DNA from: VBCK01 sp036270655
GTDB lineage: Bacteria; Pseudomonadota; Gammaproteobacteria; Burkholderiales; Burkholderiaceae_F
Direction of reading: 5' to 3'
NCBI GenBank assembly: GCA_036270655.1
Contig: DATBCD010000019.1
Coordinates: 1-64,000 of the forward strand
Length of the DNA stretch: 64,000 nucleotides
Below are positions 57,416 through 64,000 of the stretch, one piece after another. The translations under genes were made by a program, and so were the position numbers. A model generated the notes under the pieces. That model did no database searches. It was not told where the DNA came from and worked only from the letters and a program-made list of their open reading frames with translations. How positions within the stretch are numbered: the stretch's first letter is position 1; every line of letters starts with the position of its first letter.

Positions 57416-59516
57416 TGGCGGCCAGCACCCTTGCGAACGTCCGCCTGTTTTCGCAGGTGTCGTCGCGCACAAGCCGGCGCATCTGCTCCATCGACGCACG
57501 CGACAGTACCCACCCGAGCGCGGGGGGCGGTTCTCCGGCGACCGGACATAGCCTGAAATGGGCGCGGCGTTCGTCCGGCGCCTCGCGGAGGAACTGCTTG
57601 TAGGCCAGAGTGCCCCGACCCCTGTGCGCATTGAGCAGCGCACGAAGCGGACTGAGCGCTTCGTTTCCCCATCCATTGCTCGCCCGCGGCGCCAGCCGGG
57701 CTGTCTCGCTCAGATCGAGGTCGTCCGGTTTCAACTCGGGATCGTCGCTGATCTGGATCAGGACTGGCCGCGCCTTCCTGCCCTCGCGAGCCAGTTCCTG
57801 CAGCACGCCGCGCAGCAGCTCGCGTGCCGTGACGGCGCCGGAATCTTCGAAATATCCGCCGTCGACGATGTGGCCGTGGCGATCGAGCTTACCGCGCGTA
57901 CGCAGCGTGCCGGCCGGGCACAGGTAGGGGAAGCGCGCGCTGTTCAGAGCGGCGGTGCTGATCGGAACGTCGACATGAATCAAGTCGTCGAAAACGTCGT
58001 AGGCGTCGTTGAAGACGCTCTGCTGGATGCGCAGATTGCTCGTAATGATCCGCTTGCCGCTCTCGACGTAGGTGCCGTTCAGCAGCAGTGCTGGAGCGCC
58101 GGCGCCGGCTGCGCTCCATAGCGACGTGAAGTTGCGGTCGGCCCATGCGTTCTGGCTCAGGCCGGCGCGGCCCCAGGCGCGTTCCCATGATCGCTCCAGT
58201 GCCGCCGCCCGATCCCGGCCGTTTGGAAATATGGGCAGGAACTTCTGCATCAGGTCCGGGAAGAGCAGCGCAGCCCCGACAGGCGCGAGAAAGTCCTGCG
58301 CAAGAACGGCCTGACCCGCGCATTCAATCATCCCGCGCGAGCGCCCGTCAGTCGCGCAGATTCGTGAGATATCGAGCTCGTCGGCCTCGGCAAGCAGCGT
58401 GACGAAAACGGCTGCGCCCAAGCTTCCGCCGGAGACACCGCTGATGCCGAAGACGTATCTGCTGAAGTCGGGATCGGCATCTTGCAGCGCCCCGAGCACT
58501 GTCGCCGTCCAGTAGGCCGCCCGCAGGCCGCCACCCGACGTGGCCACGATGACCAGGGGCGGGTCTTCGCTGCCCCACGCGGCGGTTGCCGCTGCATGCC
58601 AGCGCGCAGCCGCCTCGGCCAGATCGAGCCGTGCCGGGGGCCGCTCGTCGCGAGCGACGCGCACGACATGGTTGTCGGCAAGGCGGTCGAAACCCACCTC
58701 GACGATAAGCGCCCAGATGACCAGCATCGTCACCGCGGGATAGCTGCTCACGTGGCGCGTCCCGGGCGGGCCGCCCACGCGCGACCAATAGACGAACAGG
58801 CTGCCAACCGGCACGATCAGTGCCAGGCCCAGGAATGGCACAGCGGCCGCCCCGAGCGCCCAGCCGAACGCGACCGCATCGATGAGGACCAACGCGGTGC
58901 AGATGCCTGCCAGCACGAGGCTGAGGTAGAGCACACCCCTTGAGACCGGCGGCAGGTCCTGGATGCTCGCTGGCCGCAAACCGGGCTGTCCGAACCAGCT
59001 GCTCGCGTACTCGCGCAGCGCGCCTGGAAGGATGCGGCGCAGCCCTTCCGTGAAAGCCAGCCGAAGCACCAAACCCGAGTAAAACCCGATGCCGATTGCC
59101 GCCGTTGCGGCAAGATCGATCCACGATCTGGCAAGCAGAAGCGCAAAGCCGGCGATGAGGTACGCGGCCGCGGCGAGAATTCGAGGCAAGTGGTTCACGA
59201 GCCACTGCTGACGGGACGACAGCAGCCGACCGTGCACATCGCTCTGGCGATCCCGGCTGAACGTGAAGTCCAGCATGATCCGCGCCCAGTACCAGCTCTC
59301 GAACCCCCATAGAAAAACGCAGGCATGGAAGGCCAGCTCGCGCCAGAAGAGCGGCTCGTCGGGCAAGCGCACCGCGAGCTCCTGTCCCTGGGCGGTGAGA
59401 AGCAGCAGGGCCGCACCGGCAACGATTACGAACAGGCTGAAGCGACACGGGTAGAGGACGGCGCCGGCGTCACATAGCGCCTCCCAGACGGAAGCAAGCT
59501 TTCGCCGCAGCCACAT
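57387..59516 (-). CDS. membrane-embedded patatin-like phospholipase
   Basis: A 709-residue protein. The N-terminal ~300 residues hold about six hydrophobic segments (e.g. FSLFVIVAGAALLLLTA; ILAAAAYLIAGFALLLA; VLYLSLVLAGICTALVLIDAVAFGW). The C-terminal domain is patatin-like: oxyanion-hole glycines SGGGLRAAYWTATVLGAL, nucleophile in GVSGGSLG and the catalytic Asp in VDGGYFEDSG. This catalytic Ser/Asp dyad cleaves acyl chains from lipids. The start ATG at 59516 has GAGGTGA 8 bases upstream; a GTG at 59528 is the alternative. It lies 13 bp after the FIST gene and is probably co-transcribed with it. Confidence 0.85.
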   Translation of the reverse strand: MWLRRKLASVWEALCDAGAVLYPCRFSLFVIVAGAALLLLTAQGQELAVRLPDEPLFWRELAFHACVFLWGFESWYWARIMLDFTFSRDRQSDVHGRLLSSRQQWLVNHLPRILAAAAYLIAGFALLLARSWIDLAATAAIGIGFYSGLVLRLAFTEGLRRILPGALREYASSWFGQPGLRPASIQDLPPVSRGVLYLSLVLAGICTALVLIDAVAFGWALGAAAVPFLGLALIVPVGSLFVYWSRVGGPPGTRHVSSYPAVTMLVIWALIVEVGFDRLADNHVVRVARDERPPARLDLAEAAARWHAAATAAWGSEDPPLVIVATSGGGLRAAYWTATVLGALQDADPDFSRYVFGISGVSGGSLGAAVFVTLLAEADELDISRICATDGRSRGMIECAGQAVLAQDFLAPVGAALLFPDLMQKFLPIFPNGRDRAAALERSWERAWGRAGLSQNAWADRNFTSLWSAAGAGAPALLLNGTYVESGKRIITSNLRIQQSVFNDAYDVFDDLIHVDVPISTAALNSARFPYLCPAGTLRTRGKLDRHGHIVDGGYFEDSGAVTARELLRGVLQELAREGRKARPVLIQISDDPELKPDDLDLSETARLAPRASNGWGNEALSPLRALLNAHRGRGTLAYKQFLREAPDERRAHFRLCPVAGEPPPALGWVLSRASMEQMRRLVRDDTCENRRTFARVLAAINRTSAPAH

Positions 59517-59529
59517 CAGTGGTCTCACC

Positions 59530-60714
59530 TCAGCCCGGCGTGGTAAAGGCCGTCAATACCCCGGTGTAGCCGTAGACGTGATGCCTTGCGATCTCGCCGC
59601 CGGCGAAAAAGCCGACCAGCGGCACATCGCCCAGGGCTTTGCGCACGATCTGCAACTCGGCGTGCGGCGCGCCGAAATGCGGCCCGCCGCGGCCCGAGCA
59701 GCTGACATATAGCGCGCCGGCCATGTGCCTCGCGGCGCCGCTTTCCACCTCGTCGCGGATTTCCGTCGCGATGCGCACCAGGTCGAGCTGTGCGGCTTCG
59801 GCGTCGCGCGTGCAAAAAGCCAGTCCCATCCCCGGCTCGACCTGGTCGGCGATCGCCAGAATCTGGTGCTGCCGGTCTACGCCGACCAGATGTCGCACGA
59901 CGGTGTCCGCGCCAAACTGTCCGGGCCGCGTCGGCACGTCTTCGGCTTCGGTGATCAAGCCCACCAGCGTGCTTCCGAGCGCGTCGGACAGCTCGTCATC
60001 TGGCAGGCCCCGGTCCAGCCCCAGATCCTGCAACGCGCAATCGAGTGCCGGCTTGCCGTCCAGGCTGAAAACGAGATTGCGCCCGGCCTTGGTGATCTTG
60101 CGCAGCGGGCCGATCGGCTGGCAGCCTTGGGTTACTCGCGAGACCAGACCGACTTCGGGGCCGAAGGCCACTCCGGACAGACCGCCCGTGTATACGCTAT
60201 CGGCCATGTGCAGGGTACGGTTTCGCGCCGACGACAGCCCGCCAAACAGATAACCGGTGGCCGTGCGAGCGCTCAGCTCGAACAGCAACTCCTGCACATC
60301 GGGGGTGCTGCCCTCAGCGTGGACGAGCGCGGTATGGACCACGAAGCCGGACGCTTCCGCGGGCAGGGGCTGGCGCCCCGAGAACAGCCGGAACGATTCG
60401 CGCGCCAGCGGCGCCAGCATCAGCACCAGGGCCGGCTCGTCGAAATATTCCACGCCGCTGGCGGCTACGCCCACACCGACCGTGCCGACCCAGGCCACGC
60501 CGGGAAAAACCCGGTGCAGCTCATCGAGGATCGCCTCGGCCTGCGGCGCGTAATAGTCGGTCAGATAACACCAGCCCAGCGTGAACCGGGCGGCTTCACC
60601 CTGTTGCGGGGTACGCGCTGCGACCTGGGACTGAAGTTGTCTCTGTCCCTGGGCCAGGGCCACTCGCCAGTCGGCGTGGGCGGCATGAGCCTGTACAAAT
60701 GAGGCGGGAGACAT
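59530..60714 (-). CDS. FIST-domain ligand-sensing protein
   Basis: A 394-residue cytoplasmic protein. The FIST_N region spans about 30-220 (AILDELHRVFPGVAWVGTVGVGV; TATGYLFGGLSSARNRTLH) and FIST_C about 225-375 (GAARHMAGALYVSCSGRGGPHFGAPHAELQIVRKALGDVPLVGFFAGGEI). FIST modules are predicted to bind small ligands such as amino acids and are often attached to signalling outputs; here there is none in the same chain. The start at 60714 gives MSPASFVQAH, and upstream in-frame codons lack a site. It is encoded immediately before the membrane patatin. Confidence 0.85.
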   Translation of the reverse strand: MSPASFVQAHAAHADWRVALAQGQRQLQSQVAARTPQQGEAARFTLGWCYLTDYYAPQAEAILDELHRVFPGVAWVGTVGVGVAASGVEYFDEPALVLMLAPLARESFRLFSGRQPLPAEASGFVVHTALVHAEGSTPDVQELLFELSARTATGYLFGGLSSARNRTLHMADSVYTGGLSGVAFGPEVGLVSRVTQGCQPIGPLRKITKAGRNLVFSLDGKPALDCALQDLGLDRGLPDDELSDALGSTLVGLITEAEDVPTRPGQFGADTVVRHLVGVDRQHQILAIADQVEPGMGLAFCTRDAEAAQLDLVRIATEIRDEVESGAARHMAGALYVSCSGRGGPHFGAPHAELQIVRKALGDVPLVGFFAGGEIARHHVYGYTGVLTAFTTPG

Positions 60715-60755
60715 CGCCGTAACCTGCCCTGGAGGAGCAGCAATCTCGATGTCGA

Positions 60756-60860
60756 ATGCTCGTCGAAATCGTGAAATGGGGCAATAGCACCCCGGTGCGC
60801 CTGCCGGCCGCGATCCTGAAGCAGGTCCGCAGTCACCCCGGGCGACCACCGGCGCGTGGT
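60756..60860 (+). pseudogene. remnant of a MazE/AbrB-type antitoxin gene
   Basis: The first 23 codons read LVEIVKWGNSTPVRLPAAIL, a clear match to the N-terminal DNA-binding half of MazE-like (SpoVT-AbrB) antitoxins. After ILKQ the frame leaves the family. A one-base shift restores a plausible PGDHRRV, as in the PGD element of the family. No toxin gene follows; the sequence runs into the convergent lipoprotein gene. It is read as a decayed toxin-antitoxin relic. GGAGGAG lies 18 bases upstream. Confidence 0.5.
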
Positions 60861-60925
60861 TGCGGCGTACGGAAGCGAGAAGAGGCGCACAAGTGCGCCT
60901 CCATGGGTTGTTGCAAGCCTTTCAA

Positions 60926-61303
60926 TTACCCGGGCAGCGGCAGCAGCTTGCGCCCCTCCGCCGGGAAGCACTCGCTGGCCCCCGGCTGACAGACGACGTT
61001 CATGGTATCGCGGCGTCCACACCCGCTGATTCCGATGGTGAACTCGGCGAAGTCCGTGCCGCGAATCGACGCCCCGTACGCAAACCCATTCGCATACGGC
61101 CCCTGGACATACGTGCGCGACAGCACCGCAGCAGAGGCTCCGGGGCAATTCATTTCGAAGCGGGCCCGGTTCTCCGCCGTTTGTATCGCCTGGGCCTGGG
61201 AAGCGTCGAGCATTTGAGCCGTGGTCTGGCAGCCTGCGATTAGCAAACCAGCAACCGGCAAGAGCAATTTGCGCAAGCGAGCGAGGCGGGACTCTGCATT
61301 CAT
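60926..61303 (-). CDS. small lipoprotein (internal start of the joined ORF)
   Basis: A 125-residue lipoprotein in its own right. The ATG at 61303 follows AAAGGGGGAAGGTC. A signal ends in lipobox LLIAGC (KLLLPVAGLLIAGCQTTAQ). The mature part has four further Cys (MNCPGAS; ISGCGRR; VVCQPGASECFP), consistent with disulfides in the periplasm. The function is unknown. I consider this the more likely translated form of the downstream half of the 300-codon frame. Confidence 0.65.
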   Translation of the reverse strand: MNAESRLARLRKLLLPVAGLLIAGCQTTAQMLDASQAQAIQTAENRARFEMNCPGASAAVLSRTYVQGPYANGFAYGASIRGTDFAEFTIGISGCGRRDTMNVVCQPGASECFPAEGRKLLPLPG

Positions 61304-61828
61304 GACCTTCCCCCTTTCCGGCGTCGACAGGCAGAGACCTTTCCGTCGTCCGACGAATAAAGCAGCCGCACTCCCGAGCCCTGGAAGCGGCGGAAGTTGA
61401 GGCGGCGCGGGCAAATTGGGCGGCTGAGACAGCGTACTTTGCACCTGTTTGACGTCGTCCTGATACTTCTTTCGCTGTTCGGGATTCAGAATGTCGCAGA
61501 CGCGTGTGGTCTCATCATCCTTGATGGACTTCATCCTGGTGACGAGATCTTTGGGTGAAAGCGGATCATCCTTGAACATGGCGTCGGTCTTTTGCTGTTC
61601 GTCCTTCAGGATTGCGCGTAGCCGCGCCGCCTGATCATCCGATAAACCGTAGCGCTTCGTCATTCTGTAAACGTCGGTGTCGATGTTGCGCCTGGGTGGA
61701 GATGGTGGAGGCGGAGGTTGCATCCCTTCGGTCGGCGGCAGTCCGGCTTCCTGCGCGAACGTGTTGAGTGTTGCGAAAGCGAATACGGCAAGGATTGCGC
61801 CGCAGGCGAGCTTATGGATCTTGATCAC
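60926..61828 (-). CDS. continuous ORF: Spy/CpxP-like secreted protein joined to a lipoprotein
   Basis: A 300-codon frame that looks like two genes joined. Residues 1-130 have a signal peptide (LACGAILAVFAFATLNTFAQ), a Pro run (GMQPPPPPSPPRR) and a helical Spy/CpxP-like region (YGLSDDQAARLRAILKDEQQK, then CDILNPEQRKKYQDDVK). A Pro-rich stretch and some 25 non-conserved residues follow, and then at codon 176 a second start with its own ribosome-binding site and lipoprotein signal. No stop separates them. Either the first gene's stop was lost and a fusion is made, or the tail is spurious read-through. It is divergent from the TetR gene at 62269. Confidence 0.65.
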   Translation of the reverse strand: MIKIHKLACGAILAVFAFATLNTFAQEAGLPPTEGMQPPPPPSPPRRNIDTDVYRMTKRYGLSDDQAARLRAILKDEQQKTDAMFKDDPLSPKDLVTRMKSIKDDETTRVCDILNPEQRKKYQDDVKQVQSTLSQPPNLPAPPQLPPLPGLGSAAALFVGRRKGLCLSTPERGKVMNAESRLARLRKLLLPVAGLLIAGCQTTAQMLDASQAQAIQTAENRARFEMNCPGASAAVLSRTYVQGPYANGFAYGASIRGTDFAEFTIGISGCGRRDTMNVVCQPGASECFPAEGRKLLPLPG

Positions 61829-61913
61829 GGTATTTCTCCTTTCATTTTCACGAAGACATCAAAAAAGGCTGCTCCAGCAGAAGTCCGGCAGATCAACCTG
61901 ATTCCGGCTGGCT

Positions 61914-62120
61914 CTATTCACGATCCGACTCCCGTTCGAGTCGGATGATTTGCTCTTCGACGGCCCGCGCTCGACTCAAGGGCACGGTCAGGCCCAGCTC
62001 GGCAAAATGCCGGATGCCGTCGGGGCAGCCGGACTCGAGCCGGCCGGCAGCCCGGGCCAGCTTTGCGCTCTGCAGCAGACAGTCCGCGATCCAGCTCGCC
62101 CCGTTGCTCGGATTCGACAT
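61914..62120 (-). CDS. small hypothetical protein divergent from TetR
   Basis: A 68-residue cytoplasmic protein (SNPSNGASWIADCLLQSAKL ... RAVEEQIIRLERESDRE) that I do not recognise, amphipathic and charged at the C terminus. It starts at 62120 or 62123, directly downstream of the 15-bp operator, and heads the minus-strand set with the Spy-like ORF. Coding status rests on position and frame only. Confidence 0.45.
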   Translation of the reverse strand: MSNPSNGASWIADCLLQSAKLARAAGRLESGCPDGIRHFAELGLTVPLSRARAVEEQIIRLERESDRE

Positions 62121-62167
62121 CATTCAGTGCACCTCTGATTCACTTGTTCGTCCGTGGCCATGTACAT

Positions 62168-62182
62168 ACCGTACTGTACGGT
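62168..62182. promoter_or_regulatory. TetR operator palindrome (copy 1)
   Basis: ACCGTAC-T-GTACGGT, a perfect 15-bp dyad between the divergent 61914-62120 gene and the TetR gene at 62269. The identical 15-mer occurs at 63817-63831 before the second TetR gene. A shared block, CGTAC(A/C)GTCTGGTATGATTAT, follows it in both cases and contains a candidate -10, TATGAT. Confidence 0.75.
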
Positions 62183-62268
62183 TCACTATTAAACCGCACG
62201 GTCTCGACTTTGTCAAGCAAACTCGTACAGTCTGGTATGATTATTGGTCCGATCTTGAGGAGTGCGCA

Positions 62269-62937
62269 GTGCGTGTGAAAAGCGAGGAGAAGCGCCAGGA
62301 GATCCTGGCAGCCGCCCGGGAGGTATTCGGAGAGAACGGCTATGCGCAGACCAGCATGGCCGGCATCTCGACGCGGCTCGGCGGCTCCAAGGGCACGCTC
62401 TACAGCTACTTCAGCTCCAAGGAGGAGCTGTTCGCGGCCGTGATGCTCGAGATCGCGCGCGTCAGCGTGGGGCCGATGCTCGATGAGCTCGAGCGGGCCG
62501 CAGACATGAGATCCGGACTCGCGAGCTTCATGCACAAGGCCATGCGCACTCTCGTTTCAGACGAAATCGTCCAGTACCGGCGGCTACTGATCGGGGAGGC
62601 CGGACGCATCGGGGACGCCGGACGCTCGCGGGTCGGCAAGCTCGCGTACGAGCACGGTCCCAGACAGTACCTGCAGAAATTCGCTGACCTGCTCGCGGCG
62701 CAGATGCACGAGGGCCGCTTTCGTCAGGCCGATCCCTGGCGGGCCGCCCTCCACATGCAAGGTCTGCTCATGGGGGCACCGGTCCAGCTGGTGCTCGAAG
62801 GCGTCATCAAGCGTCCCTCCGACGAACAGATCGCGTCCGCCGCGCGGGCGGCGGCAGACGTCTTTCTGAGGGCCTACGCGGTCGAGGCGGACGCGGCTGG
62901 CAAAGCCCGCGCCAGCGCAACACGCAAGCGCCGCTAA
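62269..62937 (+). CDS. TetR/AcrR-family regulator (copy 1)
   Basis: A 222-residue repressor. The HTH lies at about residues 5-50 (RQEILAAAREVFGENGYAQT, then GISTRLGGSKGTLYSYFSSKEELFAAV), followed by a helical ligand-binding domain with AcrR-type C-terminal features. The GTG start at 62269 has GAGGAG upstream; the longer ORF upstream is operator DNA. A perfect palindrome about 90 bp before the start is the probable autoregulatory operator. Divergent small envelope-protein genes are likely co-regulated. The N terminus matches the partial gene at 63904 in 27 of 32 residues. Confidence 0.9.
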   Translation: MRVKSEEKRQEILAAAREVFGENGYAQTSMAGISTRLGGSKGTLYSYFSSKEELFAAVMLEIARVSVGPMLDELERAADMRSGLASFMHKAMRTLVSDEIVQYRRLLIGEAGRIGDAGRSRVGKLAYEHGPRQYLQKFADLLAAQMHEGRFRQADPWRAALHMQGLLMGAPVQLVLEGVIKRPSDEQIASAARAAADVFLRAYAVEADAAGKARASATRKRR

Positions 62938-63018
62938 CGCGCACTACACATGATGCATGGATTGTTCGTACGCGAGAAAACGGCCTGCTACAGCTCTTCC
63001 GCAGAACCACCATCTCGA

Positions 63019-63765
63019 TCACGATTTCGCTTCGGCGCGCGCCGGCTGCGGCGCCGCCTCCGGCATTCCGTCCTTGCTCAGCTCGTCCTGCAGTCGTTGC
63101 GCGCCAATGCGCACCCCGCTTCTGGCCGCATCGAGGGTGCCTACGCTTGCGGTCACATCGAGCGCGCCCGCGGTCTCCTTCATGACGTAGGCGCGCAGGA
63201 GGTCGCCCGTCGAGGCATCGAACAGTTCGGCGGCGTAGGAAACCGAGCCGTAGAACGTGCCGTCGTCACCTTCGGCCTTGCGCACCCCGTTCGCGACAAG
63301 ACCGAACGGCACGACGTGACTGACCGTCGAGAGCACCGGGGTGCTGGTCTTAAGGCCCGTCAGGGTCAGATGGAGCCTCGCCGCACCGGGCTGCGGCGCC
63401 GCAACGATCCGATAGCGTTTGCCGAGCACTTCGATGAATGTGCGCCCCATGTAGTCGGCGACGATCTGCCGGTCTTCCTGCGACACCGAGCCGAACTGGG
63501 CATCGGGGCCGCTGTAGATCGTCACCGGGTCGATCGCCAGCTTCGAATAGCCTCGGAGGTCCGCCATGGCGCTGCGGTACTGGAACGGTTCTTCGCTGTT
63601 TTTCACAGGGCGAAGTAGAGTTGCCGATGGCAGCTGCTCATAGGCAACCGGCGGCAAGGACGACGCGCAGCCGGCCACCGCGACCGCGCCGGTCAGCAGC
63701 GCAGCCGAAGCTGTCCGCCGGACGGCGCGTGACTGTTCAGATCGGATCGGAAGCGAAAGACTCAT
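63019..63765 (-). CDS. DUF3313-type lipoprotein
   Basis: A 248-residue lipoprotein. The start at 63765 has AGGAGAAATGCA upstream. A signal (TASAALLTGAVAVAGC) ends in the lipobox, followed by ASSLPPVAYEQLPSATLLRP. The fold resembles DUF3313 outer-membrane lipoproteins (YSKLAIDPVTIYSG; YRIVAAPQPGAARLHLTLTGL; AELFDASTGDLLRAYVMKETAG). The function is unknown. It lies between two TetR genes. Its promoter shares the intergenic region that contains operator copy 2, so repression by TetR copy 2 (or 1) is likely. Confidence 0.78.
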   Translation of the reverse strand: MSLSLPIRSEQSRAVRRTASAALLTGAVAVAGCASSLPPVAYEQLPSATLLRPVKNSEEPFQYRSAMADLRGYSKLAIDPVTIYSGPDAQFGSVSQEDRQIVADYMGRTFIEVLGKRYRIVAAPQPGAARLHLTLTGLKTSTPVLSTVSHVVPFGLVANGVRKAEGDDGTFYGSVSYAAELFDASTGDLLRAYVMKETAGALDVTASVGTLDAARSGVRIGAQRLQDELSKDGMPEAAPQPARAEAKS

Positions 63766-63816
63766 TGCATTTCTCCTGTGGCGGGCACGACCAACCATGG
63801 CCAGTTTCTATTCAGA

Positions 63817-63831
63817 ACCGTACTGTACGGT
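63817..63831. promoter_or_regulatory. TetR operator palindrome (copy 2)
   Basis: An exact second copy of ACCGTACTGTACGGT, placed between the DUF3313 lipoprotein gene and the partial TetR gene. It is followed by the same GTCTGGTATGATTAT block as copy 1. Confidence 0.75.
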
Positions 63832-63903
63832 GCTTGTTTGAAACAGTCAAATGAAAGCGTACCGTCTGGTATGATTATGTTGTGCGGTCCTGGGGAGTAC
63901 ACG

Positions 63904-64000
63904 GTGCGCGTCAAAACCGAGGAAAAGCGCCAGCAGATCCTGGCGGTGGCCCGGGAGGTCTTCCGGGAAAACGGCTATGCGCAGACCAGCATGGCCGAGA
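63904..64000 (+). CDS. TetR-family regulator (copy 2, cut by the window end)
   Basis: Only the first 32 codons are inside the window. GTG at 63904 starts VRVKTEEKRQQILAVAREVF with RENGYAQTSMAE following, the DNA-binding start of a TetR protein. GGGGAG lies 12 bases upstream. It is almost the same as the start of the gene at 62269, indicating a recent duplication of the regulator together with its control region. Confidence 0.85.
   Translation, partial: MRVKTEEKRQQILAVAREVFRENGYAQTSMAE

Overview
The window is GC-rich, densely coded, and looks like a chromosomal segment of a betaproteobacterium, most likely Burkholderiales. This inference rests on the Anbu proteasome homologue in its transglutaminase/ATP-grasp setting, a HiPIP, an MdtABC/MuxABC-type efflux operon with its own outer-membrane factor, and the codon use. 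I see no insertion sequence, CRISPR array, phage or rRNA. One tRNA gene (Arg, anticodon ACG) is present.

Layout. 0-3.6 kb: a GlxA-type AraC regulator, an NCS1 permease (probable CTG start) and an exported alpha/beta hydrolase. 3.6-7.0 kb (minus): outer-membrane porin, small PstS-like periplasmic protein and methyl-accepting chemotaxis protein, in that transcription order. 7.2-13.0 kb: SCO1-like protein, a large secreted di-haem protein, HiPIP overlapping selO, and a secreted SGNH esterase. 13.3-14.9 kb: ArsR regulator/AHSA1/glutathione transferase operon with 4-bp overlaps, then tRNA-Arg with its own promoter and terminator on the other strand. 15.2-25.8 kb: mdtA-mdtB-mdtC-OMF efflux operon plus a DHA2-type MFS exporter. 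GGGAGAGGGG palindromic repeats lie between these genes, and one has become the 3' end of mdtB.

25.9-37.0 kb is the most interesting block. It encodes a circularly permuted ATP-grasp enzyme, an alpha-E protein, the proteasome-like Anbu peptidase, a 1099-residue transglutaminase-like/DUF2126 protein, an ATP-grasp/alpha-E fusion, a second transglutaminase-like protein and an exported pentapeptide-repeat protein, all on the plus strand. This matches a predicted but functionally unresolved peptide-ligation and proteolysis system.

37-41.4 kb: CPA1 antiporter, a small secreted protein, an HtrA/Deg protease and a secreted helical protein (minus), and a small secreted Tyr/Pro-rich protein (plus). 41.4-46.3 kb (minus): a four-gene signalling operon (CHASE3/PAS histidine kinase, two single-domain receivers, REC-PAS-GGDEF-EAL). 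46.8-52.3 kb: GcvR-like ACT protein, cytochrome c, Gly/His-rich secreted protein, large DUF349 protein, a short hypothetical and a Rap1a/Tai-like protein. 52.5-55.8 kb: an aldo/keto reductase lacking two tetrad residues, followed by a membrane-anchored trehalose-6-phosphate synthase. 56-60.7 kb: a second SGNH esterase, a membrane patatin and a FIST sensor protein. 60.7-64 kb: a mazE-like remnant, a Spy-like/lipoprotein ORF, and two near-identical TetR modules that share an exact 15-bp operator. The second TetR gene runs off the end of the window.

Start codons were moved inward from the longest ORF wherever a ribosome-binding site, a signal peptide or a 4-bp overlap favoured it. Family assignments come from motifs read by eye, with no database search.
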